Assembly (NCBI GenBank): GCA_013373085.1
Contig: JABXIM010000025.1
Coordinates: forward strand, 1 to 64,000
Source: Oceanospirillaceae bacterium
GTDB taxonomy: Bacteria > Pseudomonadota > Gammaproteobacteria > Pseudomonadales > Balneatricaceae
Reading direction: 5' to 3'
Length of the DNA stretch: 64,000 nucleotides
Shown piece after piece: positions 1 through 8,258 of this stretch (positions within the stretch are counted from its first letter, which is position 1; each line of letters begins with the position of its first letter). Made by a program: the position numbers and the translations under genes. Below the pieces are notes generated by a model that saw only the letters and a list, made by a program, of their open reading frames with translations, did not search any database and was not told the DNA's origin.

Positions 1-282
1 ACACCGCGCAGGTTCGCTCGCGGAGCGAGCGCCTACAAAAGCACATCGGTGCCACCTTGTAGGAGCCCACTCCGTGGGCGATCACTCGGTGATTCCATTA
101 CACCGCGCAGGTTCGCTCGCGGAGCGAGCGCCTACAGAAGCACAACGGTGCCACCTTGTAGGAGCCCACTCCGTGGGCGATCACTCGGTGATTCCATTAC
201 ACCGCGCAGGTTCGCTCGCGGAGCGAGCGCCTACAAAAGCACATCGGTGCCACCTTGTAGGAGCCCACTCCGTGGGCGAATC
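1..282. repeat. 99-bp tandem array of paired REP palindromes
   Basis: Two full 99-bp units (from 1 and 100) and most of a third (from 199) are nearly identical; the second differs at a few bases in the spacer. Each unit holds two hairpins in opposite orientation: CGCTCGC-GGA-GCGAGCG and GCCCAC-TCC-GTGGGC. The reverse complement of one resembles the other, so each unit is an inverted REP pair (BIME-like). The array probably continues left of the window. It sits beside the RAYT gene at 346-792. Confidence 0.9.
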
Positions 283-313
283 CCACGACGGTTCCGCCGC
301 ACATCCCAAGCCA

Positions 314-338
314 TTCGCTCGCGGAGCGAGCGCCTACA
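314..338. repeat. REP element, left flank of RAYT
   Basis: A single copy of the same palindrome (GCTCGC-GGA-GCGAGC core followed by GCCTACA), eight bases beyond the stop codon of the RAYT gene. Confidence 0.8.
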
Positions 339-345
339 GCGTCAC

Positions 346-792
346 CTAAAGCCATACGGCGTCCCAAAAACCGTAATCGCGCACCGAACGAACCAGCCCC
401 GCTCGCAGCGGGTTCGCAACGACATAGCGAGCCATCGCAACCAGATCATCTTCCCTGCGCAATTGACGATCATAAAATCCTCGCTGCCAAACCGGCACCG
501 CTTCGTCATCCGCAGACCGGATTCGCCGGGTCGCCAGGACCTTCATCAAGCGCACAGTGGCGGAAAGTTCCGCTCCATGATGCAACTGCAGCAGCCAGTG
601 CAGATGATCGGGCATCACTACAAAGCAAAGCGTTGTCGCCGCGGATTCAACATCGCGCATCGCTCGTACGACCGCGCGTGCGCGGGCGAAGTCGGTAAAC
701 AGTTTCCGGCGTTGCCAGCACACGGCGGTTACCAGATAAACCTGTCCTTCGACGGAATACCGGCCAACCCGAAGCCGGTGTCCTTTTGCCAT
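346..792 (-). CDS. REP-associated tyrosine transposase (RAYT, IS200-like Y1 family)
   Basis: 148 residues, the usual size for a RAYT. It is a single-strand DNA endonuclease of the HUH/Y1 class thought to mobilise REP sequences. The HUH motif is seen as H63-L-H65 in PDHLHWLL, and the likely nucleophile is Y107 in WQRGFYDRQLR. The following MARYVVANPLRAGL segment is typical of the family. The ATG at 792 is the only sensible start. The gene is bounded by REPs of one family on both sides, the classic arrangement for a RAYT and its cognate REPs. The frame is intact with no internal stop, so it may be functional. Confidence 0.88.
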   Translation of the reverse strand: MAKGHRLRVGRYSVEGQVYLVTAVCWQRRKLFTDFARARAVVRAMRDVESAATTLCFVVMPDHLHWLLQLHHGAELSATVRLMKVLATRRIRSADDEAVPVWQRGFYDRQLRREDDLVAMARYVVANPLRAGLVRSVRDYGFWDAVWL

Positions 793-823
793 GGCGATCC
801 CTGCCCTGGTTATAGCTATATTG

Positions 824-948
824 TTCGCTCGCGGAGCGAGCGCCTACCAAAACGCGACGGTGCCAGCCGTAGGCGCCCACTCCGTGGGCGAACCCTCGGC
901 GGTTCCGCCGCACCCCCCAAGCCATTCGCTCGCGGAGCGAGCTCCTAC
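824..948. repeat. Three REP elements, right flank of RAYT
   Basis: Three palindromes of the same family at about 824-846, 868-891 and 924-948. The middle one is in the opposite orientation, as in the left array. They fill most of the 221-bp gap between the RAYT start and the end of gspK. Confidence 0.82.
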
Positions 949-1001
949 AAAAGCATGCCGGTGCCACCTTCAGGCGCCGGGCGTAGATACCCAACGCGGC
1001 A

Positions 1002-1018
1002 CCTAGCAGGCTGCTAGG
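1002..1018. terminator. Hairpin over the gspK stop codon
   Basis: Perfect 7-bp arms CCTAGCA / TGCTAGG with a 3-base loop overlap the gspK stop codon. No T-tract follows on the minus strand, so termination is only a possibility; it could equally stabilise the 3' end of the operon transcript. Confidence 0.35.
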
Positions 1019-2030
1019 GCTCCTCGATTTCGAACAACGGCTGCATTTCGCGCCGGATTTCCGTCAGCGTCAGGCCGCCGCGCTGCCCGCCGCCGCGGCG
1101 ACCCATGCGGGCGCTGTAGCGGGTGCGCACCACCTTGCCGACCCGAGATTCCGCGAGCACCGTATAGTTGATGCCGGAGCGTCGCTGGGACACATACGGG
1201 GACTCCGGCAGCGGCAATTCGGGCGGCGGCAGGCCGTCGAGGCTGTTGCGCCGTCGCTGCTCGATGTACTGATCCACCGTGCCCTCGTCGGCGCCCGGCA
1301 GCGCCAGCAGCGCAAGCCGTGGCGCATACAGCGGGTTGATGCCCGCCTGACCGTTCAACACGGTAACGCTGCTGCGGACCTGCCTATATAGCGCCGGCGT
1401 CACTCCCAGCACCAATTGCAGTTCCTCGACCTTGTCGAAGCGCGCATCCTTGGCCCCGTCCTCGCGACCGACGGCGAGATAGTCGGCGTCTTCGGCGCCG
1501 TTGAGCCGCCTCAGGTCGTCTTCATCGCGATAGTCGAGGATCGCATCGGCCAGCGCCTCGGCTTGGGGGCCATCGGCGCCGGCCGCCAGAAACAGCCCGG
1601 TCAACAGCTCCACCGGCGCGGCATTGAGATCGATCTTGCCGCTCTCGTCCTGCAACGCGACCCAGACATCGATATCATCGAATTCCAGCAGCCTTGGGCC
1701 GCCATCGGCGAGCCACCGGTTCTCTGTCGGTTGCTGCAGGTTCCACAGCGCCCACTGCATGCCCGCCTCGCTGGCATATTTGCCACGCGTCGCATCGATC
1801 AGGTTGACCGTCAGCAGGCCGTTGCTGCGGCTGCCCTGGGACAGGTTCGCCGCCAGCAGCGAGAGCAGAATCAGCACCCAGAGCACGGCCACCAGTGCCA
1901 GACCATTTTGCCGGACAGTGCAGTTCAGTGATGGGTTGCGCCGCCGCAAAGCAGGTGCCAGCCGCGAAGATTCCACCCGGGGCGGCCTCACCCGTCCCAC
2001 GTTTTGTTTACAACAGGGTTTTGCCGGCAT
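1014..2030 (-). CDS. gspK: Type II secretion minor pseudopilin GspK
   Basis: 338 residues. GspK is the large minor pseudopilin that caps the pseudopilus tip with GspI and GspJ. After an N-terminal extension comes a class III signal (RQNGLALVAVLWVLILLSLLAANL), where the prepilin peptidase would cut after Gly. The long periplasmic part contains the helix-hairpin region typical of GspK (DLNAAPVELL, ALADAILDYRDEDD). The ATG at 2030 overlaps the end of gspJ by 23 bases; in-frame GTGs slightly downstream are alternative starts, since about 40 residues before the signal is long. It is the last gene of the E-F-G-H-I-J-K run. The usual next genes, gspL and gspM, are missing and REP repeats follow. Confidence 0.9.
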   Translation of the reverse strand: MPAKPCCKQNVGRVRPPRVESSRLAPALRRRNPSLNCTVRQNGLALVAVLWVLILLSLLAANLSQGSRSNGLLTVNLIDATRGKYASEAGMQWALWNLQQPTENRWLADGGPRLLEFDDIDVWVALQDESGKIDLNAAPVELLTGLFLAAGADGPQAEALADAILDYRDEDDLRRLNGAEDADYLAVGREDGAKDARFDKVEELQLVLGVTPALYRQVRSSVTVLNGQAGINPLYAPRLALLALPGADEGTVDQYIEQRRRNSLDGLPPPELPLPESPYVSQRRSGINYTVLAESRVGKVVRTRYSARMGRRGGGQRGGLTLTEIRREMQPLFEIEEP

Positions 2031-2730
2031 AGCGATAGTCCGTGGGTGCTACCAGCATCTCGGGCCAGAAGGCGGTGTCTTCCTCCCCCACAAAGCCGTC
2101 CTCGTCGACCGGCAGCGCCTTGAAGCGGATCAGGTACGGGAGTACCGTCTCTTCCACCCACTCCCGGCGCCAGTCGGGCTGGTCGTATTCGTCGTAGTAG
2201 AGGTACTCCAGCTCCAGCTCGGCGACGTCCTCGAGCAGTACCCGCTCCTCCGGTTCGATAAACAGAGTCTCTTCGGCATTCTCGCCCTCGCCGGTCGGCT
2301 CGAACGGCGTCCGCCAGTCGATGATCTCGCCTTCGGTGTAAGGTCGCGTGATCATAATCATTTGTTTTTGTTGCGTTTCTGTTTCCCTTACCAGGAGCTG
2401 GCACCAGAACAGCTTGGCCACGCCATCGCGGGTCGGCATTTCGGTGACGAAGGTTACCTGCCGGTCGTCGCCCTGCATCGCGACCGACAGTCGCGCGTCG
2501 ATGTCCCTCAAGCGGATCTGCTGTGCATTTTCCAGCAGGCGCCGCACGAAGGTCTGCACGATATAGCGCTCATGTACCCGTTCCTGCTGACCGATCACGC
2601 GCTCCCAGCTGCCGGTGGCGATGCGAAAGGCACCGAACACCAGCATCGCCACCATGCCGGTGAGCAGCAGCGCGATCATCAGCTCCACCAGCGTAAAGCC
2701 ATGCGATCGCTCCACGGGCCTCTGCTTCAT
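2008..2730 (-). CDS. gspJ: Type II secretion minor pseudopilin GspJ
   Basis: 240 residues from the ATG at 2730, which overlaps the gspI stop as ATGA. The sequence begins MKQRPVERSHGFTLVELMIALL, a textbook prepilin leader with cleavage after Gly and Glu at +5. An upstream in-frame start at 2784 would add 18 residues and overlap gspI, so it is less likely. GspJ joins GspI and GspK in the pseudopilus tip in the inner membrane and periplasm. Tight overlap with both neighbours points to translational coupling. Confidence 0.92.
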   Translation of the reverse strand: MKQRPVERSHGFTLVELMIALLLTGMVAMLVFGAFRIATGSWERVIGQQERVHERYIVQTFVRRLLENAQQIRLRDIDARLSVAMQGDDRQVTFVTEMPTRDGVAKLFWCQLLVRETETQQKQMIMITRPYTEGEIIDWRTPFEPTGEGENAEETLFIEPEERVLLEDVAELELEYLYYDEYDQPDWRREWVEETVLPYLIRFKALPVDEDGFVGEEDTAFWPEMLVAPTDYRYAGKTLL

Positions 2731-3116
2731 TCTTCGTTCACCAGCCGCAGGGTACTGATCGTCAGTTCCTGATTGCGGTCCCACTCGACCGTGACATCCA
2801 GCCGGTACGGCACCAGGAAAGTCTCGAAATTCACCTCCTGGTCCGGAAACTCGTAGCGCTCGACGTCGGAAACCCAGCTGAAACGGTCGTCGAAGCGGCC
2901 CTCGTCACGGCCGGCGCGAACCTCCTGAAGCGCGGTCAGTTCCGCCATGCGCGACTCCGCCAGCAGCAGCGCCTGCTGCTTCGCCGTGGCGCTGCCGGTT
3001 GTGCGCATCGCCAGCGAAAAGATCTGCAGGATCACGCCGAGCGCCAGCGACAGGATCAGGAAGGCCACCAGTACCTCCAGCAGTGTAAAGCCCTCTTCGC
3101 CTCCGCGCCTATTCAT
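2727..3116 (-). CDS. gspI: Type II secretion minor pseudopilin GspI
   Basis: 129 residues from the ATG at 3116, with leader MNRRGGEEGFTLLEVLVAFLIL. This start overlaps the gspH end by eight bases; an upstream ATG at 3140 would add eight residues. The short globular part after the N-terminal helix fits GspI, which nucleates the tip complex with GspJ and GspK. Confidence 0.9.
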   Translation of the reverse strand: MNRRGGEEGFTLLEVLVAFLILSLALGVILQIFSLAMRTTGSATAKQQALLLAESRMAELTALQEVRAGRDEGRFDDRFSWVSDVERYEFPDQEVNFETFLVPYRLDVTVEWDRNQELTISTLRLVNEE

Positions 3117-3627
3117 CGGCGGTCGCCTCGTCCTGCTCATCGGTGCCGTCGTCGATGCTGACCTGCCCGGTCAGCCAGTCGACCCGGATCGCATAGCCGC
3201 CGCCGCCGGAACTCAGGGTCAGGTCGCCGCCGCTGGAACTCCCGTCCGGATAGAAGCGGATGCTCGGCAGGCTTTCCGACACGCCGAAGGCTTCGGGCAG
3301 CACGATCTCGTTGCCAAGCGCCAGGCTGCCATCGTCGTTCAACGTCAGACGGATGTCCTGCGGAACCGATATCGGCGCATCGCGGCCGCTGACGCGCATC
3401 TGGTGCGCCTCCGTATCCAGGCTCAGCGCCACCAGACGACTCTCGGCCATCGCCTGTGACCTCAGGTTGCGCAGCAGCGCGGCGGTTTTCTGCGTATAGC
3501 TCTTGAGCTCGACGCCCGGCAGCACCGCGGCGAAACGCGGCACCACCAGGCTCAGCATCAGGGACGCCACGACCAGTACCACCATCAGTTCCAGCAGTGT
3601 AAAACCGGCCTGGCGCGACGGTTTCAT
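3109..3627 (-). CDS. gspH: Type II secretion minor pseudopilin GspH
   Basis: 172 residues beginning MKPSRQAGFTLLELMVVLVVASLMLSL, a prepilin-type leader with the GFTLLE site. The beta-rich remainder and its position between gspG and gspI fit GspH/FimT. The C-terminus is acidic (DDGTDEQDEATADE). It lies 18 bases downstream of gspG and overlaps gspI, so it is part of one transcript. Confidence 0.9.
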   Translation of the reverse strand: MKPSRQAGFTLLELMVVLVVASLMLSLVVPRFAAVLPGVELKSYTQKTAALLRNLRSQAMAESRLVALSLDTEAHQMRVSGRDAPISVPQDIRLTLNDDGSLALGNEIVLPEAFGVSESLPSIRFYPDGSSSGGDLTLSSGGGGYAIRVDWLTGQVSIDDGTDEQDEATADE

Positions 3628-3645
3628 CGCCGCGGCTCCTTCGGC

Positions 3646-4098
3646 TTATTCCCAGCTGCGCACATCCTGGTTCTCGCCGTCACCGCCGTCCTTGTTGTCC
3701 GCACCCAGGGAGTAGAGATCGAAGTCACCGTGCTGGCCCGGGTAGTTGTAGACATAGTCGAAGCCCCAGGGGTCCTTGCGCACGACCTTCTTCTTCAGAT
3801 AGGGACCATTCCAGTTTGGCGCGCTGGACGGCTTTTCGATCAGCGCGTCCAAACCTTCGTTGTTGGTCGGATATCGACCCACCTCCAGCCGGAACAGGTC
3901 CAGCGCAGAACTCAGTTCCTCGATCTGCAGCGCCGCCGTCTTGGTTTTGGAGGTGCCGAGGTGCTTCAGCACCTGGGGACCGACCAGACTCGCCAGCAGG
4001 CCCAGTATAACCAGCACCACCAGCAGCTCGAGCAGGGTAAAGCCGCGCTGCTTGCGATGGGAGAGTCCGGAATTTCGGGTAGTGGAATACAGGCTCAC
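3646..4098 (-). CDS. gspG: Type II secretion major pseudopilin GspG
   Basis: 150 residues, the usual size. The GTG start at 4098 has GAGGAA upstream at good spacing. The leader ends in RGFTLLELLVVLVILGLLASLVGPQV. Downstream, GRYPTNNEGLDAL, the GPYLKK segment and DPWGFDYVYNYPGQHGDFDLYSLGADNKDGG match the C-terminal calcium-binding loop of GspG. It forms the shaft of the pseudopilus. Confidence 0.96.
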   Translation of the reverse strand: MSLYSTTRNSGLSHRKQRGFTLLELLVVLVILGLLASLVGPQVLKHLGTSKTKTAALQIEELSSALDLFRLEVGRYPTNNEGLDALIEKPSSAPNWNGPYLKKKVVRKDPWGFDYVYNYPGQHGDFDLYSLGADNKDGGDGENQDVRSWE

Positions 4099-4117
4099 AG
4101 GTAAAATTCCTCAGTAG

Positions 4118-5335
4118 TCAGAGTGGCAGTTCGTTGATCGACATGATCGCGACCAGGATCGACATGATGATACCGGCAATCAACAGTCCGAGACCGACGA
4201 TCAGTACCGGTTCCAGTATCGTCAGCATTCGCTGCACGGCATTGGCAACCTCCTTGTCGTAGACATCGGCGATCTTCAGCAGCATCTCGTCGAGCCGCCC
4301 GGTTTCCTCGCCGACCTGGATCATCTGCAACGCCAGTGTCGGGAACACGCCGGTCGCCTGCAGCGGCTCGGCAAGCCGGCGGCCCTCCTTCAAGCTAACC
4401 GCGGCGGTATCCGCCCCCTCCGCCATCGTCTGGTTGACCAGGGTGTCGCGGGCGATCTGCAGTGCCGTCAACAGTGGCACGCCGCCCCGTACCAGGGTGC
4501 CGAGGGATCGACTGAAGCGTGCGGTGTCGAGGCGCTGCAGCAGGCCGCCGGCCAACGGCAGCCGTAATAGCCAGGCATCCCAGCGCAGCCGCACGTCGGG
4601 ATCCTGAAGTCGGCGCCGAAACCAAAGGGCGCCCACTATCAACGCCAGCAGCACCCAGGGCCCGAAGTCGCGGATAAATTCGGCGATACCGATAACGATA
4701 CTGGTCGACAGTGGCAGCGCCCGGCCCATATCGTCGAAGAGCTGCTGGAACTGCGGCACCACGTACGTCAGGATAATCAGCAGCGAGAGGCCGGCGACAA
4801 TCAGCAGGATCAACGGATACAACAGCGCCGACAGCGTTTTTTCACGCAGCTCCCGGCTGCGTTCCATGTAAAAGGCCAGATCGGTCAGCCCGTCGCCGAG
4901 ATTCCCTGACATTTCCGCCGCGTGCACCATGCTGATATAGAAACGGGAAAAGCCCTTCCCCTGCTCCTTCAACACCGCCGACAGCGATAGTCCCTTACGC
5001 ACGCCTTCCTGGATCTGCGCCAGCATCGACTGCGAGCCGTCATCACTGGCGACCCGGCGCATGATTTCCAGCGCCCGATCGAGCGTCACCCCGGCACGCA
5101 TCAGCGTGGCGAGATCCATTGTGAACTGCAGCACCCGCTTCTGCGTCTGGCCACCCAGTTCGAGCTTGAGCTGCAGCAGGTTCTGCAAGCCGCCAACGCT
5201 GCCCTCCTCGACCGAAATGGGAATCAGGCCAGATCGCTGCAGCTGCTGCACGGCTGCGCCCTGGTCGCCGGCGTCGACGGCGCCGCTGCGCTCCTCACCT
5301 TCCGGCGTCACCGCGCGGTACTGGAACTGCGGCAT
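4118..5335 (-). CDS. gspF: Type II secretion inner-membrane platform protein GspF
   Basis: 405 residues, full length. It has the two repeated T2SSF cytoplasmic helical domains separated by hydrophobic segments (around residues 170-192, 219-241 and near the C-terminus, VLIVGLGLLIAGIIMSILVAI). GspF is the polytopic platform that couples the GspE ATPase to pseudopilus assembly. It starts three bases after the gspE stop, indicating a shared transcript. Confidence 0.95.
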   Translation of the reverse strand: MPQFQYRAVTPEGEERSGAVDAGDQGAAVQQLQRSGLIPISVEEGSVGGLQNLLQLKLELGGQTQKRVLQFTMDLATLMRAGVTLDRALEIMRRVASDDGSQSMLAQIQEGVRKGLSLSAVLKEQGKGFSRFYISMVHAAEMSGNLGDGLTDLAFYMERSRELREKTLSALLYPLILLIVAGLSLLIILTYVVPQFQQLFDDMGRALPLSTSIVIGIAEFIRDFGPWVLLALIVGALWFRRRLQDPDVRLRWDAWLLRLPLAGGLLQRLDTARFSRSLGTLVRGGVPLLTALQIARDTLVNQTMAEGADTAAVSLKEGRRLAEPLQATGVFPTLALQMIQVGEETGRLDEMLLKIADVYDKEVANAVQRMLTILEPVLIVGLGLLIAGIIMSILVAIMSINELPL

Positions 5336-5338
5336 TGA

Positions 5339-7063
5339 TCAGGTCTCCTGAGTCACGCGGATGACTTCTTCGAGGTTGGTAATCCCGGCCAGCGCCTTCA
5401 TGCAGCCATCTTCGTACATCGTGCGCATACCTGCGGCCCGCGCGGCTTTCTGGATCTGCCCGGAGTCCGCGTGCTGCAACACCAGACGGCGGATTTCATC
5501 GTTCATCTCCAGTAACTCGTGAATCACGACCCGGCCAAGGAAACCGGTGCCGCCACACTCTTTGCAGCCGATGGCACGATGCAGCTGCACCGGCTTGCCA
5601 CCGCTGAACTTCTCGAGCCTGAGCTCCGCCACCACCTCCGGCAACGGCGTATAGGCCTCCTTGCAGTGGTTGCACAGCACCCGCACCAGGCGCTGGCCAA
5701 TAACCGCGTTCAGCGTCGACGTCAGCAGATAGTCCTCGACCCCCATCTCCAGCAGTCGCGTCACGCTGCTGGCGGCATCGTTGGTGTGCAGCGTCGACAG
5801 CACCAGGTGCCCGGTCAGCGCTGACTGGATACAGATACGGGCGGTTTCCAGGTCGCGCATCTCGCCCACCATGATGACGTCCGGGTCCTGGCGCACGATG
5901 GAACGCAGCGCACTGGCGAAGTTGAGCCCGATGGCCGACTTGGTCTGGATCTGGTTGATGCCCTCGAGCTGATACTCCACCGGGTCTTCGACGGTGATCA
6001 GTTTGCGTTCCGGAGTGTTGAGGCGATGCAGCGCCGTGTAAAGGGTGGTGGTCTTGCCGCTGCCGGTTGGCCCTGTGCAGAGGATCATGCCGTTGGGAAT
6101 ATTCAGCAACTCTTCCAGCGCCTTGCGGGTGTCCTCCGCGAATCCCAGCGATTCGAAATCCAGCGAGACGCTTTCGCGGTTCAGCAGACGCAGCACCACG
6201 CTCTCGCCGTACATCGTCGGCACCGTGGAAACACGGACGTCGAGATCCTGTCCCTGCACCCGCAGCTCGATACGGCCATCCTGCGGCAATCGCCGCTCGG
6301 CGATATTCAGCCGCGCCATGATCTTGATACGGGAGATGACCGCCGGCGCCATTTTCACCGGCGGCGCCTCGCCCTCCTTGAGCACGCCGTCGATGCGGTA
6401 ACGCACCTTGAAACTGTTCTCGAACGGCTCGATATGAATATCCGACGCGCGGGCCTCGACCGCCCGCTGGATGATCAGGTTGACCAGGCGGATGACCGGC
6501 GCGCCGCTGGCCATATCCATCAGCAGCTCGACGCTTTCCTCGCTCTCCTCCCCGGGGGCGACTTCCGAGAGGATATCGCCCATCTGGCTCTGCCCCTCGC
6601 CGTACATCCGTTCCAGCGCCGACTCGATTTCGGACCCGACGCCCACCACGGGCTCGACCTCGCAATCGGTGGCGAGCGCCACCGCCTCGGCGGCAAAGCC
6701 GTCCTGGGGGTTGGCCATCGCCAGCACCAGACGGTCATCGTCGCGGCGCAGCGGCACCAGCTGGGACTCTTTGAGGAACCGGTACGACAGCTCGTCGGCT
6801 TCGAGCACCGGAGCTTCCGGATAGTCCGTCGCGGTCACCAGCGGCAGCTGCAACAACTCGGCAAGGCTGGCGGCCATGTTGCGCTCCGACACCAGCCCGA
6901 GCTTCACCAGCAGCAGCGACAGCGGGGTGTCTTCTCCCTGACTGCTGCGCATACGCTCGACCCGACCGAGATCGGCTTCGGTGAGCCGCCCGGCCGAGAC
7001 CAGCGCCTGCCCCAGCGCCTCGTCATCGACTGTAACGAACCGGGTTTCTTCAGCCGCGTCCAT
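5339..7063 (-). CDS. gspE: Type II secretion ATPase GspE
   Basis: 574 residues. The cytoplasmic hexameric ATPase powers pseudopilus assembly. The N-terminal half is a GspE_N/MshEN-like domain. The C-terminal half has Walker A GPTGSGKTTTLY, Asp box ITVEDPVEYQLEGINQIQ, Walker B RSIVRQDPDVIMVGEMRD, the His box LVLSTLHTNDA, and the tetracysteine zinc motif (CNHC ... CKEC). The ATG at 7063 has an excellent AAGGAG Shine-Dalgarno six bases upstream. It is the first gene of the leftward operon; its promoter must lie in 7064-7300. Confidence 0.97.
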   Translation of the reverse strand: MDAAEETRFVTVDDEALGQALVSAGRLTEADLGRVERMRSSQGEDTPLSLLLVKLGLVSERNMAASLAELLQLPLVTATDYPEAPVLEADELSYRFLKESQLVPLRRDDDRLVLAMANPQDGFAAEAVALATDCEVEPVVGVGSEIESALERMYGEGQSQMGDILSEVAPGEESEESVELLMDMASGAPVIRLVNLIIQRAVEARASDIHIEPFENSFKVRYRIDGVLKEGEAPPVKMAPAVISRIKIMARLNIAERRLPQDGRIELRVQGQDLDVRVSTVPTMYGESVVLRLLNRESVSLDFESLGFAEDTRKALEELLNIPNGMILCTGPTGSGKTTTLYTALHRLNTPERKLITVEDPVEYQLEGINQIQTKSAIGLNFASALRSIVRQDPDVIMVGEMRDLETARICIQSALTGHLVLSTLHTNDAASSVTRLLEMGVEDYLLTSTLNAVIGQRLVRVLCNHCKEAYTPLPEVVAELRLEKFSGGKPVQLHRAIGCKECGGTGFLGRVVIHELLEMNDEIRRLVLQHADSGQIQKAARAAGMRTMYEDGCMKALAGITNLEEVIRVTQET

Positions 7064-7238
7064 CAGGTACTCCTTTCAACCGCGCTCCCTCCAATGGAAT
7101 CGCCCAGCATACTCCATCGATCATGACAAAATGACCGGTCTGGCGCCGGACTTCGTCAAATCGTCTCCAGCTCAACTATAGCTGAAGATTCTGCACGCCT
7201 TAGCTCCGAAAAGATCCAAGCGACCCCAACCCACCTGC

Positions 7239-7261
7239 CACTGCCAGGCGAGCCGGCAGTG
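7239..7261. promoter_or_regulatory. Inverted repeat, possible operator
   Basis: Perfect 7-bp arms CACTGCC / GGCAGTG are separated by nine bases, between the divergent gspE and TetR genes. It may be an operator of the TetR protein or a stem-loop; nothing else supports either reading. Confidence 0.3.
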
Positions 7262-7284
7262 CCTCACCCTTTGATGGGATTAGC

Positions 7285-7314
7285 TTGAAGCAGTTAATAC
7301 GTGGTGTTGATTAT
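7285..7314 (+). promoter_or_regulatory. Possible sigma-70 promoter for the TetR gene
   Basis: TTGAAG, an 18-base spacer, then GATTAT. The match is partial. It would give a leader of about 165 bases before the TTG start at 7487. Confidence 0.25.
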
Positions 7315-7486
7315 TTTGTCGAGCAAAGCCATTGAACCCTATCTGCTCCAGGTTCTGTATTGTCAACGCAGCATCACGAAACTTGACCCCAACGCGGTCA
7401 CGGTATGCAATTGGCTCAGCAGCAAACAGCAGCACAAACACGCCCGCCGGCAGTGCGCACGAAAAGAACAACACAAGGGCCCAGCC

Positions 7487-8134
7487 TTGAAAACAAGGGA
7501 CAGAATACTGACCTGCAGTCTCGAGCAATTCGCCGAACAGGGCGTCGGTCAGGTATCGACCAACCATATCGCCGACTGCCTCGACATCAGCCCCGGCAAC
7601 CTGTACCACCACTTCCGCAACAAGCAGTCGATCCTGCGCGAACTCTATCTCTGGTTCGTTGCCGACTTCATGCGCTTTCTGCGCGCCGATGAGCATCAGG
7701 CGGTCGTCTCGAGCGAGTTCTGGCGTTCACTCGAGCTCTGCTTTCAGCTGGTTCAGCGCTACTGTTTCATTTTCCGCGACGCCAACTTCGTCATACTGAA
7801 ATACCCGGAACTCGAGGCCGACTTTCGCGAGGTGGTGAAACAGACCGACTGGGCAAGCCGCAACTTCTGCAACCAGCTGGCCAGCAACGGCATCATCGTC
7901 GCTGAGGAGGAGGATCTGCAAAGACTCGCCACCAACCTGCACTTCATAACCTCCCAATGGGGCGGCTACGGCGCCATGCGCGCGGCCTGCCTGCCCGCAG
8001 CGGCAGGGAGGCGGCAGACGAATGACCCTAACAACCTGAGGCTGGGCTACGCCCAGGCGCTCAGCCTGTTCAAGCCCTACATCAGCGCGCGGGACCGGGA
8101 CGAGTTGCTCGCCATTCTGGCCGACTACCCGTGA
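7487..8134 (+). CDS. TetR/AcrR-family transcriptional regulator
   Basis: 215 residues from the TTG at 7487, giving LKTRDRILTCSLEQFAEQG, the normal N-terminus and length for this family. Starting at the GTG at 7301 would add 62 residues of unlikely sequence. The helix-turn-helix is seen in VSTNHIADCLDISPGNLYHHFRNKQSIL; the ISPGNLYHHF segment is typical of the TetR group with a TetR_C (PF13972-type) ligand domain. It lies directly upstream of, and on the same strand as, the phasin/WS-DGAT block, so control of lipid storage is a reasonable inference. The ligand is unknown. Confidence 0.85.
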   Translation: MKTRDRILTCSLEQFAEQGVGQVSTNHIADCLDISPGNLYHHFRNKQSILRELYLWFVADFMRFLRADEHQAVVSSEFWRSLELCFQLVQRYCFIFRDANFVILKYPELEADFREVVKQTDWASRNFCNQLASNGIIVAEEEDLQRLATNLHFITSQWGGYGAMRAACLPAAAGRRQTNDPNNLRLGYAQALSLFKPYISARDRDELLAILADYP

Positions 8135-8146
8135 GCGGACAGCCCT

Positions 8147-8178
8147 AGTTTTTTTACTCTAATTCTTTTCTCTACGAT
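8147..8178 (+). promoter_or_regulatory. Promoter-like element shared with 14941-14972
   Basis: AGTTTTTTTACTCTA is followed at fixed distance by TACGAT, a -10-like hexamer at 8173-8178. The same 15-mer, with a -10-like TAGTAT at identical spacing, occurs upstream of the WS/DGAT gene at 15141. Here it lies 81 bases upstream of the phasin start codon. Confidence 0.55.
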
Positions 8179-8205
8179 TGCTCTCGAATAGTCGAATAAC
8201 GACTG

Positions 8206-8223
8206 CGGCTGCCACGGCAGCCG
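8206..8223. promoter_or_regulatory. 18-bp palindrome upstream of the phasin gene
   Basis: CGGCTGCC-AC-GGCAGCCG has 8-bp arms and a 2-base centre. It sits about 28 bases downstream of the -10-like hexamer and 36 bases before the ATG, a plausible operator position. No T-run follows, so a terminator is unlikely. Confidence 0.4.
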
Positions 8224-8258
8224 TCGATTCAGCAATCTTTGAGCAGGATTAGAGAACC

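Larger units (their letters stand above)
7064..7486. other. Divergent intergenic region between gspE and the TetR gene
   Basis: 423 bases with no convincing gene. An in-frame GTG at 7301 could extend the TetR protein by 62 residues, but that stretch does not look like a TetR N-terminus. The region holds the inverted repeat at 7239-7261 and a weak promoter-like pair at 7285-7314. For gspE, TTGACG (minus strand, 7154-7159) is a possible -35 but has no good -10. Confidence 0.6.

Noticed and set aside
1-282. CRISPR array at the left edge
   Set aside because: The 99-bp units are continuous tandem copies with nearly identical spacers and inner hairpins; this is a REP array, not repeats with unique spacers.
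49-1017. 322-codon plus-strand frame over the RAYT region
   Set aside because: Encodes translated REP repeats and the antisense of the RAYT gene.
7301-7486. N-terminal extension of the TetR protein from the GTG at 7301
   Set aside because: The 62 extra residues do not resemble a TetR start; the TTG at 7487 gives the standard length and N-terminus.
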